Under the pieces are notes generated by a model. The model was given only the letters and a program-made list of their open reading frames with translations. It did no database searches and was not told the origin of the DNA. Source: Diphasiastrum complanatum (lineage: Eukaryota; Streptophyta; Lycopodiopsida; Lycopodiales; Lycopodiaceae). Taken from it: 64,000 nucleotides of DNA. Of the stretch, positions 32,260-43,628 are shown piece after piece. Made by a program: the position numbers and the translations under genes. The first letter of the stretch is position 1; each line of letters opens with the position of its first letter. The stretch spans positions 46,682,255 through 46,746,254 of the forward strand of contig CM055111.1 of assembly GCA_029204225.1 (NCBI GenBank). Reading direction: 5' to 3'.

Positions 32260-33757
32260 TTCTGACGAATCCCCAAGATACTCGGACAGAGCAACTCAAG
32301 AGCACCTCTCACCTTAGATCGAGGAGGTCTCTGAGAAGACGAGACTAACGAAGACTGAGGGCCGAATATGAGAACCGAGAAATACTAGCTAGGAAAGACA
32401 TGCAAGAACTGTGTAAGCCTCATGGTAAATCCCGAAAGATGGAATGACCATGTAGGAACTAGTATTTCTAGGCAAATGTAATAAATGCAAGTAGACCCCT
32501 CTTAAAAAAAGTAGAGTGAGCCACGTTTTGATGGTGACCTCTAGTGGAGAGCATTATTCCACTTATAATTTGTGAAATGTGAAAATTCCACCAAAATGCC
32601 ACCTAAGGAGCTCTCTTGCTTATTTAAGAGACTCCTTCTTTGTGAAGAGGAGTCTTTTGTGAATTGTATCAACTCCATACTGAAATGAGAAGAGCCTTCA
32701 TGAGTTTGGTGCATCCATTGAGCTCCTTGATCATTCTTGTTTCTTGAGTGATGCATTTATGATGTTGCCCTTCTCTCCTTTTGTGTGTGGTTGTGGATTG
32801 TAGAGTGGATTAGATTTGCTGCTTTCCTAGAGTGGATTAGTTTCTTTTCTTGTTTGTAAATTAATGTAGAAACCAGCATTCAGGTAAACTAAATAGGCTG
32901 GATCTGTGGTGTAAATCTTGCATATTCTCTGACATTCCAGTTCTTGATGTTCTTGGGGTGTCCAAGAATCAAAAGGATGGTTGGTTTTTTTGATTCGTGG
33001 ACTCCTAAAATGTTGTAGATTAGTTCTTGTTTCTTGTTTTGTCAATTTATGCAAGTGTAGCTCAGTGTTAGCAAAATGCAAGCTCTGATTAGGTAGCTGT
33101 AGAATCCATTGAACGTTCATTTGGGCTGTATGCTGATCTGTGAATGAACGTTCTTGGCTTGCATCTTTGTATGAATGTAAGTGCGTTCAAGAGAGTTCGT
33201 CCTTGAGTTATCCTCTGACAAGCAGGACAAATCTATATTATAATGACTAATCCATCCCTTCTGTCTAATTTGGGCCTTTAAATAAGAATGATAATCTCAA
33301 GAAGTCTATGTGATTTGTCACGTATGGCATCTATTTACAATTCTGTTTTCTGAATTCACATGCTGGATTTGGCCGATTTTTGGATCATTGGTTCAGCCTA
33401 AGTGAATCCCCGTGCTACCAATCTTGCCTTCCTTCGATCGATTGCTCCGTTGGCATTGTATTTGATCTTAAAGATCCATTTGCAATCAACAATATTGCAG
33501 CCAACAGGAGCTTCAACTAATGACCATGTCTGATTCTTGATCAGAGAGGAATACTCTTTGTCCATAGTAAACTTTTATTTGATTGAATTGAAGTACTGAG
33601 AGCCTGACTAGAGGCAAAAAGGCAATGACTTAATTTGTACAAGTATCCATGTCACAACCTCTGCTGACAGGCAGAATACCAGCCGTTAAGCCGTAAGCAA
33701 GAAATAAAGAAGAAAAAAGTAACCAAGAGATCCTTCGGAGGAGGGGATCTGTCAACA
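32260..33757 (-). mobile_element. Solo LTR-S inserted in Copia-2 RNase H (1,498 bp)
   Basis: Flanked by the perfect 5-bp duplication GCCAC (32255-32259 and 33758-33762) and inverted relative to the copies at 1637 and 30300. On the minus strand it starts TGTTGACAGATCCCCTCCTC and ends GTCAGAATTAGCCAATA, the final CA having mutated to TA. No interior or second LTR is present, so it is a solo LTR, presumably formed by recombination. It contains a reverse-transcriptase fragment not seen in the copy at 1637. Confidence 0.9.
33398..33565 (-). pseudogene. Copia reverse-transcriptase fragment embedded in the solo LTR
   Basis: A 55-residue frame, ATG at 33565 and TAG at 33398-33400, in the sense orientation of the LTR. 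It reads as the start of copia reverse transcriptase: KEYSSLIKNQTWSLVEAPVG, then CKWIFKIKYNANG and KARLVARGF. It lacks any catalytic Asp. It sits inside the LTR, about 190 bp from its start, in a segment of about 360 bp that is absent from the copy at 1637-1820. Whether an ancestor captured it or the other copy lost it cannot be settled here. Confidence 0.85.
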
Positions 33758-35170
33758 GCCACTTCAATATGCTTGCTCCTTGCATGAAAGACTGGGTTAT
33801 TTACAAGAGCCTGAGCAGAAATGTTATCATTCTTTATAATTGGTAAATCTTCATCTGCATAACACTTAAGCTCCAAAAGTAGCCTTTTGATCCATAAAGC
33901 CTCCTTTGTTGCGGTTGTAAGAGATTTGTATTTAGCTTCACAAGATGATAAGGAAATAGTTGCCTGTTTCTTTGACAACCAAGAAACCAAATTTCCTCCA
34001 AGAAATATAGTGTAAGCACTTGTGGATTTCCTATTCAACCTATCTCCTGCAAAATCTGAATCTGAAAAAGCAATCAAAGTCATATCTTCTCCTTCATAGT
34101 ATAGTCCATAATCCAAGGTAGAAGATATATATCTCAAGACTCTTTTAGCCAACTTCCAATGATATAACTTTGGATCTTGCATGTATTGACTTAGCTTATG
34201 AACACAAAATCTTAGATCAGGCCTAGTCACTGTTAGCCAAATAAGTGAGCCAATAAGACTCCTATAAAGAGTGATGTCCTCAAAGGATTTTTCATCATCT
34301 TTAATAGGAACTTTTATAGTGTGCTCCATAGGTGTATCTATGCCTTTACAGTTCTCTATATGAAATTTCTAGCATGGAAAGTGTATATCTACTTTGGCTT
34401 ATAAATGCATGACCTTTCCAAAAATCTATTTCAAGGCCTAGAATATAGTGAAAAGCTCCTAAGTCCTGCATCTTAAACTCAGTACCAAGTGCATGCTTAG
34501 TTTCTTCAACTAACTTTTCATTGTTTTCACAAAGAATGATATCATCTACATAGATGAGAAGAATAATTACAAAGTTATCTACAAATTTATAATATAGAGA
34601 AGGGTCATATTCACTTAGACAAAATCCAAGTGATATGAAATAGGAATTGAGCCTTGCATACCAAGACCTTGGTGCCTATTTCAGTCCATACAGACTTTTG
34701 AACAAAAGATAGACTTTTGATTCATCACCTTCCTTCACAAAACCTGGAGGTTGCTCCATATAAATCTCCTCATCAAGGTAACCATTGAGAAATGCATTAC
34801 ATCAAACTGGAACATACTCCATTTGTGAAAACATGCAAGAGAGATGAGCATTCGAATTGTTACCATCTTTGCAACTGGTGCAAAGGTATCTTCATAATCA
34901 AGACTTTTAATCTGTGAGTAGCCTTTAGCACAAAGTCTTGTTTTATACTTATTGATAGATCCATCATGGTTATACTTAATTCTGAATACCCACTTACATC
35001 CGACCACATGCATGTTGTTTGGTGGCTCCACAAGCTCCCATGTGTTATTTGACATCAAGGTTTCAAATTCTTGGGTCATTGCTTCAACCCACTCCTTGGA
35101 TTGAAAAGCTTCTTGGACATCCTTAGGCTCTTCATCTGATATAAAAAGTGCATGATAGGAAGTTTAACCT
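33758..35170 (-). pseudogene. Copia-2 reverse transcriptase and proximal RNase H
   Basis: From right to left: FETLMSNNTWELVEPP, CKWVFRIKYNHDGSINKYKT, DYEDTFAPVAKMVTIRMLIS and QFDVM (first catalytic Asp, then a frameshift), YVDD at 34542-34552, FKMQDLGAFHYILGLEI, then RNase H with YRSLIGSLIWLTVTRPDLRF, AFSDSDFAGDRLNRKSTSA, SSCEAKYKSL (EAKY for the usual EAEY) and HARSKHIEVAVD. The last phrase is interrupted by the solo LTR. The RNase H part is an open frame from an ATG at 34329; the reverse transcriptase is in at least two frames. Confidence 0.9.
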
Positions 35171-35280
35171 TCCACTTGCCTTCCTTCATTCATCATATAT
35201 GAGCCTCCTTGGCTCAGATCTTGCTCGTGTAGATCTTTTTGGTGTGGTAGCTTGAATCTGCTCCTCCTCAAGCCTCGGCC

Positions 35281-36330
35281 TCACCTCTTCTTGAACAACA
35301 TCAAGGTTGATGATTGATCTTGCATGAGTCTCTTTGATATGTGCATCATCCAAGTTAAATTCTGATCTTCATGGAAGACCACATCTCTACTAACAACATT
35401 TTTGTCAGTAGAGGGCAAATAAATCTTGTATGCTTTTTTAGTAGATGCATAACCTACAAAAATTTCTTTTACTGCACTAGGATCTTCCTTCTTCCTAGTT
35501 TCTAGAGGCACATGCACAAAGCATACACAGCCAAAAATCCTAAGATGATCTACCTTATGCTTTTTCTTATACAACATCTCAAATGGTGTCTTTCCTCCTA
35601 TTGCAAGATTTGGAAGCCTATTACAAAGATAGTTTGCACATGCAACTGCCTCTCCCCAAAATTCTTTAGGTAGAGAAGCTTTCAGCCTAATGGCTTTTGC
35701 ACATTCACACAAAATTCTATTCTTTCTCTCAGCAACTCCATTTTGCTGAGGAGTATATGAACAAGAGAACTCTCTTTGAATACCTTCTCTCTCACAAAAG
35801 TCTTTAAACTTATTGGAAGTGTATTCCCCTCCACTATCACTTCTTAAAAATTTTAACTTGAAAGGAAACTACTTTTCTACATAAGCTTTAAAAGTAAGAA
35901 AAACATCATAAACCATGGCTTTTGAAGACAACATATAGATCCAAGAATGTCTTCTATAATCATCCACAAAAGAGCCAAAGCAGTTGGCTCCTCCTTTGCT
36001 TTTAGTTGATGAGAAATGAACATCTGAGTGTAGAAGTTCAAATGGCTGCTTTGTCTTGATACTTGATCTAGGAAAAGATCTTCTGTGTGACTTTGCCATC
36101 ACACAAGCTTCACAAGGTAGAAGCTCCTTTGACAGTGTCTTTGGTAGACCAACAACTTTTCTTTCTTTGACCATAGATTGCATGGCTTCGGAATTGGGAT
36201 GACCCAATCTCTTGTGCCACAGATCCTCCTATAGAATCTTGGTCTCATAAGCAATATTTGAAATGTTAGCACTCTCCCTAGAATCTAGTTTGTACAACTT
36301 ACCAATTCTAGATCCTGTAGCAATAACTTT
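35281..36330 (-). pseudogene. Copia-2 pre-integrase segment and integrase
   Basis: Minus strand: MGHPNSEAMQSMVKE with CEACVMAKSHRRSFP (zinc-binding part), HSDVHFSSTKS, FVDDYRRHSWIYMLSSKA (first Asp), a TAG near 35869, RSDSGGEYTSNKFKDFCE (second Asp), NGVAERKNRILCECAKAIR (Glu), then FWGEAVACANYLCNRLPN and HLRIFGCVCFVHVPLETRKK. The catalytic triad is present but the frame is broken. Protease and gag, which should lie to the right, are absent. Confidence 0.9.
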
Positions 36331-36571
36331 ATTTTCTCTTGAGATTATACACTTGTCAACTTGAAACTTGACATCCAATTGATTTAGAAACAAGAGCAAC
36401 ACATTCTACTCTCCAATACCTATCCAACAAGCTATAGCCTTGATTTGATCCACTTATGATCCACAGTTTGCTTGTTTGTCAGCGAGTTTGAATCCTTTTC
36501 CAAAATCCTAGATCCTACAAGCAAAAACATTGATGATCTGATGTATATACCCTCACCTCTTCAAAGCATGA

Positions 36572-36584
36572 AGCTCTGATACCA
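36572..36584 (-). other. Copia-2 primer binding site, initiator Met tRNA
   Basis: Minus strand TGGTATCAGAGCT directly beside the 5' LTR boundary at 36585. Confidence 0.93.
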
Positions 36585-37314
36585 TGTGAAGTTTTTAGCA
36601 CATGTGAACTTCACCACACACCCTACAGGATCTTACTGAGGTGTTGTGATTGCACAAGATTGATCAAAGAACAGTATGCTTGAAAAATCTAAGACAAGAG
36701 CACAATGGCATACATCTGATGAAAAAAATCTACTCTTTACTATGAGAAATGAATGTTAGAAAAAATTCTAAGTGTTCAGTATGGGAAAAAGAGGCTGCTC
36801 TCGGGTAGAGAGAGAAAATCATACATAGAAAAAGCAGGTAGAGAGATAATGAGTCCAAAACACCAAAATCTCAATATTCACAATATGGCAAAATATGCCC
36901 AGCTTTCCCTACATGAGAGAGACTCGAACTCCTACAGTGAAGTTGCATGGAAAGTCCACTTAACTAAACTAATTTACCAATCAGAGATCCACATGTGTAA
37001 TTGCATGCATGTATGGTGCATGTACTGCATGTCAACTCATAAAATTGCCTAGACATGTGTAGATCACAGAAACTACTTTGTATGTTGCATGCACTGATTG
37101 CATGTGGCTTGCATGCATACAGTAAGACTTTGCATGCTATCTAAACATTTGCATGTCATCATAATTGGACCTATCTAACTCAAATCCGAACTACACTAGA
37201 AGGATATGTGCTCAATTCACACTCCTTATATGTACAACATGAAATCTAGTGGAAATTATCATGGACATGACCCCAAACTCAAGATAGGAAGATAATATTT
37301 TAATAATCTTCACA
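36585..37314 (-). repeat. Copia-2 5' LTR (730 bp)
   Basis: Same length and termini as 31332-32061 (TGTGAAG...TCTTCACA). Contains GGTAGAGAGAGAAAATCATA and a run of GCATG words around 37006-37140 (TGCATGTACTGCATG, GGCTTGCATGCATAC). Confidence 0.95.
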
Positions 37315-37319
37315 CATCC

Positions 37320-39618
37320 CACCCCTAATGTGTTGCAGGACCCACTGCAACTTATATTGGACGATGTCGCTCCGCTTTGCATTGGCATCTTCGATCATCA
37401 CTTGGAAAAGTGTAGATCCTCGTTCGCTTACATAAAACCAAGTGCTTATTGTCGCCAGTCTTTATCACAAAAACTATTTTTCACGAATTGCCGCAGTTTA
37501 ACCAGAATGTCTTATTGCTACAATTGGTTGACATTCTCAAAATTGGAGAGCTCTCAGCAGCTTCACAACTTGCATGCTCGAGTGCTTTCCATGTGTCTCT
37601 TTGTTTTGTCACTTTTATCTGCCATCGACGGTTTCATCTTTGGTTTCTTGGCAGATTCTATCTTCTGGGAGGTCTGTATCCTCCATTTGCCTCTGGGTGT
37701 TTTCGTTGTTATTCTCTCAGTTGAAGTTCCAGTCTCAAGGAAATCCTTTGATTAGCAGGTTGCACAAACTTTGATTATTAGTCTCAAGGGGATGGATTCA
37801 TCAAAAAATTGATGGTAGGAATAGTTTTGGATGGACGGTTTGGTAACGGTAAGGAAACATGATGAAGGCTTGGTGGTAGGGTGAAGGAACTGATAGTTCT
37901 ACAGTTGCAGCCTTGGACCCTTGCAATGTTGAGCTTTGACGACCACTTGCTGGGTGAGGAGCTTGTTTTATTTGCAGGTTCACGGTTGTCTTTATCTTTC
38001 TTTTTATGCAGCTCTTCCTTTTGATCCATTACTTTTGGATCTCTTTGGGCTTCATAGGAGGGGATCCAACTATCATTGCTCCAGAGAGTCTCTTTTGATC
38101 AAGATTGATCTGACTCATCTATTGCTTAGGTTTTTGTCCTTTCCTCCTCAGCTTCCTAGATCTTTCTCTTTATTTCTTCTAGCTGTTTTGTCTGCTTTTG
38201 TAGGTCTTTTTCGGCTGAACAACCAATATAGGTGGTAGTTGGTCTCCACAAGACACTTGCAATGATCTATCAGCTGCTTTGGTAAGACTATAAAACACTG
38301 GAAATTTCTCAGAAGAATAGTAAACTGATGATAAACAAACAGATGGAAGGAAGGGCGGTGGTGACAATAGTAGATGGTGTGGGCGATAGACATGAAGTAT
38401 GGCAAGAGGTTGGTTGAAGAAGGAGACTGATTTTCCAATGCTTGTGTTTCTCTTTTCTAAAGGATCTTCGTCATGACTGGAATACTTCTTTAGATTGAGT
38501 CTCTTCAGATTACCCATCTGTCTTCTTTAGCCTTGTCTTTTTTATATTAGACTTGTGACCTTGGCTGTTGATCTTGCTGATGTTGTTGCAGGCAACGTAA
38601 CTGCTCCAGTGGATCCAAGCAGATCCACTCTCCCCCCTCCCCCCCAAATCTGTTGGTGGGGATGTTGGTTATTGGTAACTATTCATGCTCAAGATTGGAT
38701 CGACGTGTGGAACACATAGTTGAAAACACGTTGAACATGTGACTGGACTAAAGATTGAACAAATTTTAACTAAATTTGTTTCGATCTTGTTGTAGTTGAC
38801 TCGAAGATGAATATGGCAATGAGATGCAGGAATCAACTCAGACTGGATATGTACTGTGCATATTTGGTGGATGCACAAAAATCCAAAATTTTGTATAAGG
38901 TGACTGAAAAATTGATAGATGAATGACAAGTTATTCTTGAGATATGTTATACGATGTCACCTGTTCAATGGCTATCCTTGATGAACTAAAATAAATCTAA
39001 AAAATAATATGCATTTAGAAGAAATTACCAAAATCAAACAAAAAATAAATAAGGGAGATACCAATGTTACAGAGAGTGAAGCCGTAGAGCACTTGTCAAA
39101 CAAAAATTCATTCATCAACATGCATAATTCACTTGGACAATTTCATGTTGCATTGATCTTGTAGAGTAAGGAGATTTACTCTCACCTGCCCTTGTCAAAA
39201 GAAGGCAGGGTTGGTGACCCTAAAATCTACCATCATGGATAGCAGATGTTGTAAGATATAGCTTGAGATGCAGGTATGGTTGAGGTACTATGTCTTGAGG
39301 ACCTCTCTGAACAAGAGATTCAGAACCGAATCTCTAAATAGATTTTCGAATCCTAGATTTATTGTGGATTGGCACATTGGAAATTTTAGCAGCATGTGGA
39401 AAGACAAATCGACTTGAGGCTGTAGAAGGGGAGAATACTGTCAATTCCCTTTGGAGGTTGCTCTTGGTTGGACATTCGGTTTCACTTTCTTTCGACAAGG
39501 ACTCATTTCATATTAGTGTCTTTTTGCATTATGGAGCTGGTGTATTGTGCGGTAATGTAGAAGTTTGCAAGAAACTTCTCGATTGAGCAGCAAGTTTACC
39601 TGTTGGTTGCTATGGTGC
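37320..39618. other. Unassigned interval
   Basis: About 2.3 kb with several open frames of 60-140 codons but no motif I can attach to a family. Part (37950-38210) is pyrimidine-rich. A C-run with a short inverted repeat (CCCCCCAAATCTGTTGGTGGGG) lies near 38640. I call no gene. Confidence 0.5.
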
Positions 39619-40953
39619 TCATGTAGTTGTCGTGAGGATCCTATTGTGATTCATAACTGACGTGACGGGCATGTAGGATCTTAGTTGGTTGTTTTGGACA
39701 GTCTTTGAAACTGTGTTTTCTGATACAATCAGGACACTTAGCATGGTACTTGGTCTTCCTGGACAATCAACCATGAAGTGGCCAGTTTCACCATAGATGA
39801 AACATCTGGTGTGCAATGGCCCTTGTATAACAACATAGCCATCTTGTATGACTAGTGGGTCTAGACTTTCAGGTGGATATTCATGATAAGTGATGGCATT
39901 TCCAGATTGTGATGGTTGTTCCTCATATCATTGGACTGTATGTGCTTGGATATGCTGCTATGAAGGACAAGCATCAGCAGGATGCGTAGCTCGGCAGTGT
40001 GGGCACCATATTGGTTTTTGTCTATAAGGTACCTATGCATGGTTTGACTGACTAGGCATACAGCTTTGGATAGACTTTAGGGTAGCTTGAAACTCATTGG
40101 TGAGTTTCTCCATCTGTAGTTGATGTTGCTTATTAAGCAACTCCAACTGGGATTTCCAAAGCTGATCTCGGGTATCCTCGATCGGATTCGACTCTTGAAC
40201 AAGAGCACGTGGTGCCCATCTTTCCCTGGATTCGTCAACATCTGATCCTTTGTCTTCTTCCTTGATGGCATCAGACATAGCTAAGTTTAGGCTCGTATAT
40301 TCGTCATTTGATTTAAGCTCACATCTAATCCATCTTGGAAGGCTGACTAAGAACCAGATGATGAGCATCTCTTCGAAGGGTTGTTCCTGTACTTGACTTT
40401 TGAGGCGTTTGAAATGCTCGATATAGTCTCGTACACATTCATCCTTTGCCATCTTGATGTTACCCAATTTGACAAAAGGACTCTCTATCAAACGAAAGAT
40501 CTTAAAACACTTGATAAAGGACTCTTTCAAAATTGACCAGTCTGTCTTATCTTCAAGATCCAGGTTGAAAAACCAATTATGTGCTTTAGCAATCATGGTC
40601 ATCGAAAACAGTTGGACCATAGCATCGGGAGATGTTTCTCCATACACATCACATGCATTCTCAAAGCTTTGCAAAAATATTTGAGGGTCCGAACTACCGT
40701 CAAACTTTGGTAGATCTAGCTTGGGTGTATGTCTCTCATGATAAGCATGGTGGGTAGCAGAAACTCCATTAAGGTTGGTTCTGGCATGGGATGTTTCAAC
40801 ACCATGAACATGGGTTCTGGCTCGTGAGGACTCGGCTCTATAAGGTTCTTGTCCCTCAAATGGGTTTGTGGATGGCTCGTAGGGTTGGGACCGCATTCGG
40901 TAGAATCTATGACGTCTGATTTGTTCAGAGATCCCACTTGAACAAAGTAGCAA
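39619..40953 (-). pseudogene. Ty3/gypsy gag (Gypsy-G)
   Basis: Retrotransposon gag of the same type as at 56722-57671. The long frame (40033 to about 40945) has LDLPKFDGSSDPQIFLQSFE, NWFFNLDLEDKTDW, ESFIKCFKIFRLIESPFVKL, VRDYIEHFKRLKSQV and WFLVSLPRWIRCELK, then a glutamine-rich coiled-coil-like stretch. Left of a stop are two zinc-knuckle remnants, CPHCRATHPADAC and CFIYGETGHFMVDC, the second with its second Cys changed to Tyr. No ATG opens the frame; it is fused at its right edge to Copia-6 near 40945. No LTR or pol of its own is attached. Confidence 0.87.
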
Positions 40954-41215
40954 TGAAAATGATTAATCTAATAGTGACAAGCTTAGCTACAGGTGCAAAT
41001 GTTTCTTCATAATCCAATCCTTTTACTTGAAGAAATCCTTTAGCAACAAGCCTAGCCTTGTACTTACTAATAGATCCATCTTGATTGTACTTTATTCTAT
41101 AAATCCACTTACATGCAAGTGGATTCTTCCCTCTTGGAAGATTTACAAGATTCCAAGTATGATTTTCTTCTAATGCATCATTCTCTACTTGCATTGCATC
41201 TCTCCAAACTTTTGA
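40946..41215 (-). pseudogene. Copia-6 reverse-transcriptase N-terminal fragment
   Basis: Minus strand ALEENHTWNLVNLPRGKNPL, CKWIYRIKYNQDGSISKYKA, LVAKGF, DYEETFAPVAKLVTIRLII, stopping at FKWDL where it abuts Gypsy-G gag. Everything from the first catalytic Asp onward is missing. Confidence 0.88.
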
Positions 41216-41258
41216 TCTATTTTTTCTTCAAAAGATGATGGTTCTTCAAGCAATGTAA

Positions 41259-42086
41259 CTAAGAAGGAGTAAGAGCTAGAAGATGTAGAGTCGTCCTTTT
41301 GATTTCCCTTGTCCACATAGGTGAGCCTTGAGGGCTCAGCGTTGTTTCTTGTTGATCTTCTCGGCCCCCTTTGACTAGATCTTTGTCTCCATCCTCGGGT
41401 TTGTCAAGATCCTCCTCGAGTTTGTCAAGATCCTCAATGCACAATGGGTTAGATCCATTAGACAAGCTTTTAGCAAATTGTAACTCGTCAAAAAGTACAT
41501 CCTTGCTTACCTTTACTTTCTTGGATATAGGATCATATATCCTATAGCCCTTGCTATTTTCTCCATAGCCAACAAAAATCCCTTTAAAAGAGGTAGCATC
41601 TTCATTCATTCTTGTCTCCAAAGGGATGTGGACATAACAAATACATCCAAATATTTTAAAATATTTTACATTGGGTTTCTTACCAAACAAAGCTTGATAG
41701 GGTGAGATCCTATCAATAGCACTACTAGGAAGTCTATTACACAAGTAATTAGCAAAGTTATAGCTTCTCCCCAAAATGAGATGGGAAGTGATGCATCAAG
41801 TCTTAAAGACTTTGCACATTCACATAGACTCCTATTTTTTCTCTCAGCCACCCCATTTTGCTGGGGGTGTAGGAACAAGTGTACTGCAATTTAATGCCAT
41901 TGATCTCACAAAAGTCTTTCATTTTATTGGAGGTGTACTCTCCTCCATTATCACATCTTAGTGCCTTGATGGAAGTACTAAGTTGCTTCTCAACTAGAGA
42001 TTTTAACTTAATGAAAGCTTCATATACAAGACTTTTCTTTGATAGTAACTCAATCCATGTGAATCTAGTACAATCATCTCAGACTG
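41259..42086 (-). pseudogene. Copia-6 integrase
   Basis: Minus strand from DDCTRFTWIELLSKKSLVYE (first Asp) at about 42086, through CDNGGEYTSNKMKDF (second Asp), QQNGVAERKNRSLCECAKSL (Glu) and FWGEAI, a frameshift near 41770, then NYLCNRLPSSAI, FKIFGCICYVHIPLETRMNE, FVGYGENSKGYRIYDP. A linker follows with a repeated acidic phrase (DKLEEDLDKPEDGD). It is truncated at its N-terminal side at the junction with Copia-7 LTR sequence. Confidence 0.88.
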
Positions 42087-42342
42087 ATAGAAAACACTGA
42101 TTTGTTGAAGTTTTTGAAGATGGCCACATATTCGATGTTTTTCAAATTCTTGAACTTGACATTCGAATGTGAAAAGAACAGGAATGGTTATCATTTAGTC
42201 TGTACCCATGGATGAAGATCAGTGAGACGCCCGACATAGTCGTCCTTTGAATAGTGCGGCTGTCTGAATTATGTGATTCTTGTAGGTATCATATGAGCAA
42301 ACATAGAACCAAAGGAGAAGACTCTAAACTTAATTTCCAACA
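42087..42342 (-). repeat. Copia-7 3' LTR fragment
   Basis: Minus strand TTAAGGGGGAT (polypurine tract, 42343-42353) is followed by TGTTGGAAATTAAG, the LTR start at 42342. It is cut on the left by Copia-6 near 42086. Confidence 0.65.
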
Positions 42343-42380
42343 ATCCCCCTTAAGGTCATGCCTTGGTGTCTTCGTCAGGT

Positions 42381-43015
42381 TTAACATGCTGAAAAGTTTT
42401 TGATGCTTGATCCCGGAAAGTGCATTGGTGATATGTCTGCAACCATTTCTATTGCGGAGCAATATTGAAGAATCACTTGTCTTGATAAAACTTTCTCCCG
42501 AATGAAATGGTACTGGATTTCTATGTGCTTAGACTTTCCATGAAATCTAGGATTCAGACATAGTGAAATACAACTCAAATTGTCACATAGAATGGTAGTA
42601 GAATGAAACTGAGTGTGATGTAAGTCGTGAAGTAATAACCTTATCCATATGGCTTCTTTGGAAGCTTGGCATGCTATGATGTACTCTTCCTTGGCCGAAG
42701 AAAGCATGACTGATTTCTGCTTTCTTGAATTCCACGAAATCAATCCCGCCAGAAAGAAGCAAAACTTGGAGGTAGATTTTTTGGTAGAGATTGTTTCTCC
42801 CCAATTTGAGTCAGAGTAGACTCGTAGGACGAGTGGGTCGATAGCATTCATATCATAGCATAAAATGTGATCTAAACTTCCTTGAATGTACATCATCACT
42901 CTCTTAAATTCTTTCCAATGCAAGATTCTACGATTAGACATGAATTGACTTAACATTCTAATTGTGTATGCAACATCTGGTCCAGTGCACAACATGACAT
43001 ACATCAAAGATTCGC
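42381..43015 (-). pseudogene. Copia-7 RNase H
   Basis: Copia RNase H with MMYVMLCTGPDVAYTIRMLS, HWKEFKRVMMYIQGSLDHIL, VYSDSNWGETISTKKSTSKF, SSAKEEYIIACQASKEAIWI, ILCDNLSCISLCLNPRFHGK and SKHIEIQYHFIREKVLS, ending near ADISPMHF. It lies to the right of Copia-6 integrase on the same strand, the wrong order for one element, so it is a different insertion. Its reverse transcriptase is missing on the right. Confidence 0.9.
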
Positions 43016-43019
43016 TATT

Positions 43020-43190
43020 CTAGTTGTGGATGTTCCTGAAATGTATCTAAATGGTTGTGAATTCTTAGCGATTCTTAACTCAGTAAATTTAGATCATGAA
43101 TAAACAATGAAAGAATATATCATAAATGAATTTAGGGATATTTTTCCATCTGAATTATCTCATGGTTTACCATCAGAAACTCTCGCAGGG
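43020..43190 (+). pseudogene. Small Ty3/gypsy pol fragment, plus strand
   Basis: The frame from 43107 reads EYIINEFRDIFPSELSHGLP, the conserved gypsy phrase between protease and reverse transcriptase (E-F-x-D-V-F-P-x-E-L-P-x-G-L-P). It breaks off after 43190 where leader-like DNA with CTCTCGCAG begins. It differs in strand and type from Gypsy-L next to it. Confidence 0.65.
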
Positions 43191-43628
43191 ATTTTCATGG
43201 ATGCATCTAGGTCAGATCTGGTGACTGTCCAATTTTCAAGAGCTATCTCCCAGGGGATCTCAAAAAATCATGAAAAAAGTGCTCCTTCAGAGTGTTTTTT
43301 TTTTTTACGAGATCTCGAGATTTTCTGATTTTTAACTTTTGTAAACTGGTAATCAACTTCATCCAAGCTTGATCTGACTGTTGGTTGTGCTCTAGAAGTT
43401 CTGATGGATTCTTGGTAGTAGATCCCTCAGTCAATCTGATGATCTATTTCTTTTTTTACCCTATCAGGATATGAATCCTCCTTGGATTCTGATGGATTTT
43501 TCCGATCCTGCCAGATCTGGCTGAATCTTGATGGATTTAGCTTGATTTGGCTTGATCTCCTTAGATCTAGCGGTGATGGCTGAGCAGATTAGCTTTTTGT
43601 AACGTGCCACCATCAATCTGGATCTGTC
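43191..43628. other. Non-coding stretch beside Gypsy-L
   Basis: Lies 3' of the Gypsy-L integrase on the minus strand, so it may be its 3' untranslated region. It contains CTCTCGCAGG and repeated GATCTGG/GATCT words like those in the LTR-R leader at 55.7-56.5 kb. Confidence 0.4.

Larger units (their letters stand above)
31332..37314 (-). mobile_element. Copia-2: Ty1/copia element with both LTRs, gag deleted
   Basis: 5,983 bp including a nested 1.5-kb solo LTR. Two 730-bp LTRs (31332-32061 and 36585-37314), flanked by near-identical 5-mers CATCT (31327-31331) and CATCC (37315-37319), one base apart. On the minus strand the order is LTR, primer site (36572-36584), pre-integrase and integrase, reverse transcriptase, RNase H, purine tract, LTR. 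Gag and protease are missing between about 36330 and the primer site, so the element is non-autonomous even apart from its stops. Confidence 0.93.

Noticed and set aside
37330-37755. 141-codon open frame with hydrophobic segments
   Set aside because: No homology that I recognise, no splice or promoter context, and three overlapping open frames in the same stretch. Could be real but unsupported.
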